From contig OW388289.1 in NCBI GenBank assembly GCA_936450465.1, positions 79,224,593-79,288,592 on the forward strand: a DNA stretch of 64,000 nt, in the 5' to 3' direction. The stretch comes from Gibbula magus (Eukaryota; Mollusca; Gastropoda; Trochida; Trochidae). Below are positions 46,501 through 55,500 of this stretch, in pieces. Below the pieces are notes generated by a model. That model did not search any database and was not told the origin of the DNA. It saw nothing but the letters and a program-made list of their open reading frames with translations. The number at the start of each line of letters is the position of its first letter. Position 1 is the first letter of the stretch. Made by a program: the position numbers and the translations under genes.

Positions 46501-47375
46501 TGATGTACACGGAATTTGTCGGGCACTAACCCACAGTAACCTTACCGCCTATTTATTACAGTATGTTTCAATTAATTCTACGAGTGTTCATTGTAGCGGA
46601 TATAACATTTACAATTATCACATAATATGTAAGTACACATTCACATTTAACGGCATCATTAAAATGACGTTGTTAGCGTGTATGAAAGGTTGTCATCAAG
46701 AATAAACAATGCCATATTTTTCTCCTGAGTAGATGGATTATGGTTCTAAAACAGCTATCACTTGTTTGCTAGACAAGGTTTTTTCAAGTTTACATAGTTA
46801 AATACAAGACACTAGCTATAGCCACTTATTATACATAATACAATTTGTGAAAAGCTTAATTTCTAAAACATAACTATGAATCAGTAGCAGTATTTGTAAA
46901 GAATTGGCTTGCTCTACATGTATACAATATCAGCAGATTTGTATCAAATTGACGATAATCAATGAACAGTTTTAGTAATCGTTAAGGATAACATATTATA
47001 ATGATGCGCACCATATATTATTGAGAATAAATATTTATTCATTTACTTGATGATGGCTTATATGATACTCTATATATGGATAATACTTTTCCACTTTGTA
47101 TCTTATTACTATTTATCATTGATGATAAAAGTGTATGGTTTACTTGATGGGAATTGTTTATGATGGTTTACTGACCAATGTCTACTTCGGTTGCATGTGT
47201 TTTACTTCTCTTGGTTGTTGCTATTAATAATATAATTCGAACACATTTCAAATATCCATTTTTTCATGTGACAATGTGAATGCCAGGCAACTGTTAACTG
47301 TGTGTATACATTATTTTAAGTATCGGTCCTACATGTATAGGGATATTTTTTCGACATCATGCTTTAGGTTACCTA

Positions 47376-47580
47376 GTGTATGCATCCAATTAATGAGAGT
47401 GTTTAAATGGGTTACTTAAATGTGTCACAAGAGATACCATTATATGATAAATCTCAATAACACTTAAACAATTGATGAATTACAGACAATTAACTGCCTT
47501 TTGGAGGAGAATCGCTAAGATCAAAGATAACTGAAATGGACTTTGACATGGTTCAACAGCTCAGCCAATCTAATCTATTT
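47376..47580 (+). repeat. segmental duplication, part e, copy 1
   Basis: 'TGTCACAAGAGATACCATTA' and following sequence to 'GTTCAACAGCTCAGCCAATC' matches 60262-60462 in order. It is the left-most visible part of the duplication that continues at 50425. Confidence 0.75.
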
Positions 47581-47789
47581 GGAATCGTGGCAAGCGAGGA
47601 CTAGAGTGCTTGTGTCTGCCTCAGTCTGACGTCTCATAGTGCAAAGGGCTGATCTGGTATCATTTGTTTTATAAAATGGTAAGTGGCAATACGATTTTAT
47701 AGTTTTATGTCAAGGTTTTATTGATTTATTACATTGTTTTTCATTAACATTAATACAATGCCACAACGTATAATGTGGCCACAATCATG

Positions 47790-48430
47790 TGTTGAAAAAT
47801 GCCACGATGGGCTAATCGCTATTGCTTGGCTTAGGAATGATTGATGATGGAGTTGCCATTGTTACACAGCAGTTTGCAGTTCATCGTTCAACCGTCTTTC
47901 GACGTTTTAAAAGCTTTTATCAAACCAACACAGTCAGGGATCCGCCCGACGTGGACGACCTAGAGTGACGTCACGCCGACAAGATTACATTACATTAACA
48001 TTTCACATTTACGGAACTGTTTCCAGCCAGCAACATCAACAGTCAATCAAACCATTGAAATTCACATTCGGCCCATTTCTACTGTACTGTTTTAACTGTT
48101 CGTCATCGACAAGGGCGGTTGCAACTGGCACAACAGCATCTGAATTGGAGACATGCACAATGGCACAACACTGTATTTACAGATGAAAACCCTTTCTGTG
48201 TTCATATGACAGATGGGCGTGTAAGCGCCGTCGTCGAAATGAAAGACACCGAGATCCTTGTGTTTTGGAGACTGACCGTTGGGCTGGACCGTCTATCATG
48301 ATGTGGGATGCAACCACTTGGGGTAGATGGGTACCACCTGTTATCTTTCACAAAATGACCAAGGTCGTAGCAGTGGCGTCACAACCCAGTGCTGTTTGGG
48401 CTCACTTTATTGTTTTACGGTTATTGTCTG
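47790..48430 (+). pseudogene. Tc1-like transposase, decayed
   Basis: Across shifted frames the translation gives the N-terminal helix-turn-helix part (TQQFAVHRSTVFRRFKSFYQ), then VRHRQGRLQLAQQHLNWRHA, the first catalytic block NTVFTDENPFCVHMTDGRV (usually FSDESRF), then ETDRWAGPSIMMWDA (usually GGGSVMVWGG). The catalytic Asp is kept as TDE. The region with the second Asp and the final Glu is missing. Inverted ends were not identified. It differs in sequence from the 6.5-8.3 kb Tc1 copies and is probably another family. It lies within copy 1 of the segmental duplication and is absent from copy 2. Confidence 0.75.
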
Positions 48431-48571
48431 CCGTCTACATAATATATATCATCCATATGGTCATGCGATTTCTTTGCAGTATCTTATATTTTGGATTGTC
48501 GCATTTATTTTGGAGTTGAGGATATATTTATAAAGTAGCGAAAAGTACAATGAAGTGATGGGAAGGAAATG

Positions 48572-48919
48572 TTAATCATCTTCAAGTTTAATTAGATCAC
48601 AAAGTTTAAATATTCTATCTTCATTTATGACATTTTTGTATCTCCTGCTTTCAATCATTAGATGAACATCTTGATAGTGATCCTCAAAACTTTTAATGTT
48701 AACACATGATACGTACACTTCATTGAATAGATCATTTTTAAACTTTGAATCTGAAGTTTTAGGGTTATTGCATGGATGAATGGTGAGTGTATATCTACAT
48801 ATTGTGCATTCTAAAAGTGTCTGGAACCAATAGAGAAAAGAGGTTTTTAACACTTGGACACAAATTTCTGTGTCCATTTCGTCATATAACAATATTATAT
48901 TATAATGGGGTTTGGGCAT
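48572..48919 (-). CDS. uncharacterised 115-codon ORF next to the mariner
   Basis: The open frame reads from MPKPHYNIILLYDEMDTEIC to DRIFKLCDLIKLEDD, with mixed composition, several Cys and charged residues, and no low-complexity bias. It stops just short of the mariner end at 48926. I recognise no family, signal peptide or membrane helix. It could be a remnant exon of a gene or element disrupted by the mariner. The absence of a counterpart in the duplicated copy at 60-62 kb argues against a conserved gene. Confidence 0.2.
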   Translation of the reverse strand: MPKPHYNIILLYDEMDTEICVQVLKTSFLYWFQTLLECTICRYTLTIHPCNNPKTSDSKFKNDLFNEVYVSCVNIKSFEDHYQDVHLMIESRRYKNVINEDRIFKLCDLIKLEDD

Positions 48920-48925
48920 TAGATA

Positions 48926-48951
48926 CGAGGGGCGTTCAATAAGTGTTGCAA
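48926..48951 (+). repeat. mariner terminal inverted repeat, left
   Basis: The 26-bp repeat is identical to the inverted right end at 50077-50102 and is preceded by TA. Confidence 0.95.
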
Positions 48952-48991
48952 CTTCAATATAAAACCAACTCGCGTAGTCAATTTTTTACTT

Positions 48992-49928
48992 TTATTTTTC
49001 AATATAGTTACCCTTCACCTCAATACACTTATTCCATTTCTCTTTAAGACTTTTGATGCCGCTTTTGTAGAAGTCTTCCGTTTGCCCCCCTAACCACGCC
49101 TCTGTGGCAGCTTTGACGTCTTCGTCATCCCGGAAGTGCCTTCCACGTAGGGCGGATTTCAGGTTTCTGAACAGGAAGTAGTCACTGGGGGCTAGGTCTG
49201 GGCTGTAAGGTGGGTGGTTAAGCTGTTCGAATCCACAATCACGTATAGCGGCCTGTGCAACTCTTGACTTGTGGACTGGAGCGTTTTCATGCAAAATCAG
49301 TATACCACGTGTCAACATTCCACGGCGTTTCTGTCGAATTGTCTTTCGCAATTCTTGCATTAGGTTGGCTGTTATTGACCATTCATTGTAATTTTGGTTG
49401 GCAAGTAATCAATTAATAATATGCCTTTTGCATCCCAAAAGATTGTCGCCATAACCTTGCCAGCTGATGGTTGAGTGCGAACTTCAGGGGAGGTGGTGAA
49501 CTCGGGTGCTTCCATTGCTTGGATTCCAGTTTAGTTTCCGGGTCCCAGTGGTGGATCCAGGTTTCGTCACCTGTCACCAGACGAGACAAAAACCTGGCTT
49601 CATCCGCATTAAACCGATCCATGAGCTCCATGCAACTTTCGGTTCTTTTCTGGCGATCTTGTGCTGTGAGGTTTCTGGGTACCCATCTTGCAGATACCTT
49701 GGACATACCAAAATGGTCATGAATTATTTTTCCAACACTTCCAACTGATATCTGGAATTTCAAAGACAGTTCAGAAACTTTAACACGGCGGTCAGCTAAA
49801 ATTCGTCTTTCGATAGCGGCAATAACTTCCGGTCGGGTGACTTCAGATGGCCTGCCTGACCGTGGGTCATCGTCTAAGGACTCCCTGCCCCGCTTGAACT
49901 GAAGTTGTTCATGTTTGAGAGAATCCAT
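48992..49928 (-). pseudogene. mariner transposase, N-terminally deleted, frameshifted
   Basis: The first frame (49928-49413) starts at FKRGRESLDDDPRSGRP and continues through a helix-turn-helix part, the linker motif WVPRNLT and the first catalytic block TGDETWIHHWDPETK. A single-base loss near 49460-49480 shifts the frame. The next part resumes as TQPSAGKVMATIFWDAKG, and the last frame (49360-48992) contains ILHENAPVHKS, PYSPDLAPSDYFLF and the normal C-terminus. The spacing between the second and third catalytic positions is 34 residues, as in mariners (DD34D). The second Asp, normally HDNA, is Glu here (codon 49286-49288). The first 60-70 residues with the N-terminal DNA-binding domain are missing. 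The protein would cut and join mariner ends in the nucleus, but this copy cannot. Confidence 0.92.
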
Positions 49929-50076
49929 GATTATGGAGACCCCTAGGTCAGCGCAGCTATTATATCTAAATAATTGTTATGTCTAGAAATTGTGTTGACA
50001 TGTGTCAATGTTATGTTTTGACTATAGTAACACCTGCTAAAAGCTGACACTGTTTATGTAAACACCAATACCCCGC

Positions 50077-50102
50077 TTGCAACACTTATTGAACGCCCCT
50101 CG
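50077..50102 (-). repeat. mariner terminal inverted repeat, right
   Basis: This is the exact inverse of 48926-48951 and is followed by TA. Confidence 0.95.
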
Positions 50103-50424
50103 TATGAAGGCATATTTAACAATTAAAACCAATATTTGATAACTTTTATCCTTGTGGAAAATTGCACAGGATATTTGCAATATTCTCCATAAATCATTGC
50201 GATGTATTTAGTTTACCAACAAGAAATGTCTTGCATGAGTACTGATTTATTCTTTTCTATGACGTCATTGTCAGAACGGTCTGTACAAACTAAAAGATAT
50301 AAATGTCTGTTCATTTAATTGTAATATAATTTACTCCCACGTATTTTTTCAGGAAGAATCTCTGTTTGTGATAAGGAAAACAATTGTTGTGTTGTCTATA
50401 TTCCAATTATATATTTTACAAAGC

Positions 50425-51370
50425 TATGCGGGTCACCTGAAAAGACTGACTCTCGAACTTTTTGTTCGCTATAGGCTTCAGTAGCTTTACCCTTTGTAAA
50501 CAAAATTCAACATTGATTTCCAATAAATAAAAGCTGCAGACCAATATAGACTAAGCGGCTCCATTTCTCTGTTTTCTCTCCTGAACACCAATAATAACTG
50601 TTGCTTTCATCAATAAACCGCTCACATCTGAGACCCTCCTACGTAGTAAAAGTACAGATATCATTTCACTCCAAATGATACTTGTAGTTATATTAAGATG
50701 TTTTGAATTTGTGTTTGCAATTGCAATGCTGTCCAGTTATTGTAGGAGAAGTATGCAGTCCTAAGCAATTTAACCTGATATTTTGACAATATATGTAATT
50801 TACTCACAATGTTCAGATTAAGTCGAAACCAGTATCGTCTACAATCCATTCTAACCAGAGACGTAACAGCTATAGGCAATATGTAATGAAATAACAAATA
50901 CATGTAGTTCATCAAGATTATTTATAATGAATAAAGTATACATCCTTAAAGAATAATGAAGTCATCAACTTATCTTATTTGTTGGAAATGGTGATTGTAT
51001 TTGCGCTAGGATGAGGATACAAATTCTAGTTTACGTTTTGCATTAGAAGCAAGTCCATTACACAACATAGATATCCGTGTTTGAATGGCATTTGGAAATT
51101 GAATTTCCGACCAAAGATACATGTACATAGATAATGCAGTTCTTGCAAGAAAATCTATGAAAAAAGTGTTTTCGTAGACTCTCCATTCTTACTTATTTGA
51201 AATTCAGTCAATTTATCTTCTCCTGAAAGTTTTTCCTGTGTCATTTACATCTATTTATGTGCAGTTTGAAACGAATAGTTGTTGATGAGCTATCGAGGAG
51301 GTTTGATGCCCCTACATGTATTCATGGATGTAATATCTTCAGTTGAGTAATTTTAAAGCTAATATTTACA
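50425..51370 (+). repeat. segmental duplication, main part, copy 1
   Basis: 'TTACAAAGCTATGCGGGTCA' at the left, 'GCTGTCCAGTTATTGTAGG' in the middle, 'GAATTTCCGACCAAAGATAC' and 'GTAATATCTTCAGTTGAGT' at the right match 62040-62820 in order and with high similarity. No coding region is shared, so the unit is non-coding or intronic. Confidence 0.85.
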
Positions 51371-52156
51371 TGCAGTGTGAAAATGGTGAAAACTTTTTTA
51401 TCAACAAAGTATTTATATTCTTTGGCATAACTAGCTTGCATTCGCACAGATCAATATATCGGTTTGGTAGTTATAAAACCTGAGACTATATTCTACCTAA
51501 AGTTTATATTATGACACAGAATAATCCCAATTTGCCAGGAAAGGGAATCCATGCGCATTAACAAGCACCACTAGTACTACATTGTTTACATCATCATAAT
51601 AAGACACACAAGAGAAACATATGACATGTAAGATTTATTTTTAAAATCAATAATGTTATTGTCATACAACATATATCTAGATGTATTGATTTAATCTTTT
51701 TGGGAAACTAGTTTGTACTCATATCGACATATCAAATAAGTAAAACAGTACAGTTGAGGACGACAAAGTTGGTTAATTGTATGCTTTATATATATAGTAT
51801 GTGGCAAATTATAGTTGTAATTAATGTGCATAAGGTTCGATATAAATGATTGGTTGGCACATTTTTAAGAGAGATTTTCAAAGTCACTCTTGCTCGGTAT
51901 GTACATATTGTTCAAAATCCACAGTGAACCGTCTCATCTTTGGGTTCAACAGCAAAATGGTTAACACAGTAAGAGGGAGAGTTCATAATTAAATTTTTGA
52001 ATCATTCCATAAATACATAGAATCAGGAAAGGAAAATGTGTATAAAAAGAGCCGATTTTCCCACACTTGTTTCACATTTATCAATACACTTAACCTCACT
52101 AAATGTCTTATGACAATAGATGCACATGTGAAGTATGAAGGCCTATCACTGATCTA
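51371..52156. other. sequence unique to duplication copy 1, no feature
   Basis: AT-rich and unrecognised. It lies in the 2.5 kb present in copy 1 but missing from copy 2. Confidence 0.4.
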
Positions 52157-52300
52157 TCACAAATTATGGCCATGGTTAAAGTTTTTGGGACAAACAGACA
52201 GACATACAGAATGAGAGACGGACGGACAGAGGAACAGGTGAAAAACAATATACACGGGCCGGTATCGACGATTCGGGGGCATGCCAATATAAGGAAATAG
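52157..52300 (+). repeat. possible degraded pearl-like 3' end
   Basis: An ACAGACAGACATAC..GACGGACGGACAG run is followed by 'GGGCCGGTATCGACGATTCG' and GGGGGCAT. The order of run and GC-rich end resembles the other elements, but no hairpin or core repeat is clear. Confidence 0.3.
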
Positions 52301-52574
52301 AGAAAGTTTTCTTATAACAACGCTACTGGCAGGAATCAAAATTTCGAGTTCTTCCAATGCCTCACAAGTGATATTAATTACTTATACCATATCATCGAGT
52401 ACTTATTTACATTCCTCTACAAAAACTGACGATGTAGCTCAGATGGCAAATATATATCGAAGGGAGGGAGAAAAAAACCCAGAAATAAATGAAATAATTT
52501 ATTTATCATGTATTTTTTGTCTACAAAGAATCCGGAATATAAGTAAATCCATCAGAACGAAAAAATACTTATAG

Positions 52575-52741
52575 CATGGTTATATCTGCGGGATTCGAAC
52601 GAAATGGTCGTGTGGTAAGCTGTCGAGGCGAAATGGTCGTGTTGTAAGCTGTTGGTACAGTCAATGCTGGCGATAGCTGCCTTACTCTGAGGGTGTGGGT
52701 TCGATTCCCGCATGGGTAGTGTTATCCCAGATATAACCATG
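52575..52741 (+). mobile_element. tRNA-related element with inverted ends and two B-box words
   Basis: CATGGTTATATCTG at 52575-52588 is inverted at 52728-52741. Just inside each end lies a tRNA B-box-like word: GGTTCGATTCC at 52698-52708 (+), and its inverse GGGATTCGAAC at 52590-52600. A 23-bp piece with GTGTGGTAAGCTGT is repeated with a 29-bp shift (52601 and 52630). It may be a SINE fold-back formed by two partial tRNA-derived copies. No intact tRNA is present. Confidence 0.5.
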
Positions 52742-52904
52742 TTCTATTTGTTCACCATCTAAATAGCAAGTATTTCTAAAGGAATAATACTTAGTCATAC
52801 GAATGAAATAAATCATGAGCGATGCCATAGCTATCACGAGAAAACTGCAGAGCAACTGAAGATATTTTTAACAATGATGCAACGAGGGCGAATATTAACT
52901 GATA

Positions 52905-53300
52905 GAAATTATTCCCACAGAGAGATTATCACCCGAGGAAGTGTGTTATATGACTTTTACGAAACGAGTGAGAATTTATGTATTGCCCGAGCGAGAGCGA
53001 GGATTGTACATTAATTTGCACGAGTTTCGTAAAAGTCATATGACACACTTTCGAGTGTAATAATTTCTTAATTACCCATTTTATTCCATTTTAATCGTGT
53101 AAAATAACACAGGAGACGGCCCACTTCTCTTGCGACGGCAAGCTTCAGTGACGTCATGAACAATCGTTTTATGACGTAACAGACGAGAAGTCGCGGTGAA
53201 ACAATGGTTGCTAGGCAAAAGTGATGTGTGCACATGTGCTCATATCAATAATATTAACTCGGTTATTTTACCATATGGGTAATAAAATATGTTATGTTAT
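52905..53300. mobile_element. palindromic miniature element, copy 3, with CRE-like word
   Basis: Arms of about 75 bp (52905-52985 against 52993-53070) share ATGACTTTTACGAAAC and 'GTGTGT(T/C)ATATGAC'. They meet at a CCGAGCGAGAGCGAGG centre. The right flank carries ATTACCCATTTTAT, GC-rich words, GTGACGTCATGA (53149-53160) and ends near 'CATATGGGTAATAAAAT'. Order and words match 31230-31600. Confidence 0.65.
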
Positions 53301-53954
53301 GAAAAAAAACATGTTAATTAACATCTGACTGACACAGAGTAACATGTTATCATATACAGAGCTGTAACCTTGTTAATATAAGTAACCTGCATTATTACAA
53401 GTCTAATTGTGTCCAACATCTGTAAATAAATACAAGTATACAGAGCCTAATATATCCTCTGCACAAGTGGCAAATAGTTAAAGTGTTTCATTTCTCGTTT
53501 AACTACAATAGTTCAGGGCAAAACTATACATCATTACAAAACACATTGGGGTACAGCGAACTTAATTTCTAAATTATGAACTCTCTAATGTTGGTATCTT
53601 CAGAGGAGATGATTGTCAAAGGTGCGAGGAGAAAATCGTAAAAAGTGTCTAAGATCAAAATGGCGTCAAAACAAACTGACCTACGAATTCGTCATGGTTG
53701 ACTTTATTCTTTGCATTGTTATTGCACATCTTTTTAAAAGAAGTTACAAGTCTCTAGCTACATTTTATCTGGACTTTTAATGGCTGGGTCGATCGGGCCA
53801 AAAAGTTTCGAGTTGCTGAATCCTTAATGATGAACTATGATATCCATTGTACCTAAACACAAGTTAGAGACATTGTAGTGTCTCGCATTCACATAAAAGA
53901 ACTAAAAGAAAATGATACGCTAAGAAAGTTACTTGAAAGACACAAACAAGCTGA
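53301..53954. other. sequence unique to duplication copy 1, no feature
   Basis: No gene or repeat is recognised. It lies between the palindromic element and the point where similarity to 63 kb resumes. Confidence 0.4.
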
Positions 53955-54300
53955 GTAAAAGTGGGATTGAGGTGTCAGTGTCAACGTCAGTTGTAATCTC
54001 CACGTAGTGAGATTAGTTGGCATTCAGACTACTTTAAAACAATAACTGTGATCTGCTTAGATTCAGTGGACTTGTAGAAGATATGGGTATATTCGACCTG
54101 TCACAGAATTATCGTTGACGTGAATGTATATTTATTGGCACTCCGTTTATTTCCTGAAGTATTTTCAGTTATATTGTCAACATAAAAACGACTAACAACA
54201 TCAGTCTTACATATTCTGGTTTTGCACGAATGGCTAGAATTTTGTCTCCGCCTCAACCATTGAATCAGATGGTTGTCATATGATCCACATTCACTCATAG
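53955..54300 (+). repeat. segmental duplication, part f (left), copy 1
   Basis: 'GTAATCTCCACGTAGTGAGA' 'TTAGTTGGCATTC' .. 'ACATATTCTGGTTTTGCAC' matches 63010-63240 in order. Confidence 0.75.
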
Positions 54301-54391
54301 AACCTTATTTTGATAGTACTCCTTCTACAGAGGACAGTATTAAGCATTTCTTACATTAACTCCTACTCTTGAATGTTCTGGAGATAATTTC

Positions 54392-54940
54392 CTCATGTGT
54401 GTATGTTTCTGCAATATTTCGAGGGTGGTATATATGTTCCTGCATATTTCCTGTATGTATGCATTCCTGCAATACCTCATGTGTGTGTATGTTCCTGCAT
54501 AATTCCTGCATTTGTGTATTCCTGCAATAGCTCATGTGGGTGTATGTTCCTGCATAATTCCTGCATGTATATGTTCCTACATATTTCCTGCATGTGTGTA
54601 TTCCTACAATAGCTCATGTGTGTGCATGTTCCTGCATGTGTGTATTCATGCAATAACTCATGTGTGTGTATGTTCCTGGATAATTCCTGCATCATATGTT
54701 CCTGCATATTTCCTGCATGTGTGTATTCCTGCAATAGCTCATGTGTGTGTATGTTCCTGCATAATTCCATCATGTATATGTTCCTGCATATTTCCTGCAT
54801 GTGTGTATTCCTGCAATAGCTCATGTGTGTGTGTGTTCCTGCATAATTCCTGCATGTATATGTTCCTGCATATTTCCTGCATGTGTGTATTCCTGCAATA
54901 GATCATGTCTGTGTATGTTCCTGCATAATCCCTGCATGCG
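54392..54940 (+). repeat. minisatellite, ~82-bp higher-order units of three ~27-bp subunits
   Basis: Subunits are variants of 'TTCCTGCATAATTCCTGCAT', 'GTATATGTTCCTGCATATTT' and 'GTGTGTATTCCTGCAATAGC'. Starts of the 'TCATGTGTGTG' subunit lie about 82-83 bp apart at 54531, 54613, 54656 (a short unit), 54738, 54820 and 54903. Frames are open on both strands over hundreds of bases only because the unit lacks stops. The array lies between two parts of duplication copy 1 and is absent from copy 2. Confidence 0.9.
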
Positions 54941-54944
54941 GAGA

Positions 54945-55500
54945 AATTAGTAAAATGAAAACTTTAAATGAAACTTGTCATGTATAATTTGTAGTTACAA
55001 GCTTCAAGTGAAATTTCTTTATTGTGACACTGTTTCCCTTGTATTACAACAGCTACACCAGACACCAAGTCTCCGCATGTTGACTTTAAACCTTGTTCTA
55101 TGAAACCTTTTTCTTTTCTCAAAACATTGTCTACAAGCAAATTGAGTGCTGATGTTGGCTTTAATAATTAAAACCGGCAGAATAATACACAGCTGAATAA
55201 TCAGAAGTACGTGTATGTAAGAAATATAAGACGGAAAGTCAATGCTCCTTACATGGTTCAATATTTCTTTTGGTTCTGCTTATCACAGTGGGGATATTGA
55301 AGCCACGTGATTGTAACGACGGTTTGTTTTTCCTGTTTTTAATTTCAGAAACAAACAACAACTTATATAGTTTTGGTAAACTTATAAATCATCCGCGACG
55401 TAACAACAACATGATTCGTAGATCATTTAAAAGAGCATGTTACATTTTTCCCTGAGGCAATATATCAATGTAATACATGAGCGTAAACACTTCAATTTGA
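54945..55500 (+). repeat. segmental duplication, part f (right), copy 1
   Basis: 'GAAATTAGTAAAATGAAAAC' to 'GAGGCAATATAT' matches 63245-63760 with high similarity and the same order. Confidence 0.85.

Larger units (their letters stand above)
48926..50102 (-). mobile_element. mariner element with perfect 26-bp ends and TA duplication
   Basis: Both ends carry the same 26-bp inverted repeat, beginning CGAGGGGCGTTCAATAAGTG (48926-48951 and 50077-50102). The element is flanked on each side by the dinucleotide TA (48924-48925, 50103-50104), the target duplication of mariner/Tc1 transposons. Its 1177-bp length is about 100 bp short of a typical mariner, explained by loss of the start of the transposase. 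The intact, identical ends imply a fairly recent insertion, possibly mobilised in trans. Confidence 0.95.

Noticed and set aside
54477..54901. Long ORFs on both strands (Cys-rich on plus, Asn/Gln-rich on minus)
   Set aside because: They are frames through the ~82-bp minisatellite. The unit simply lacks stop codons.
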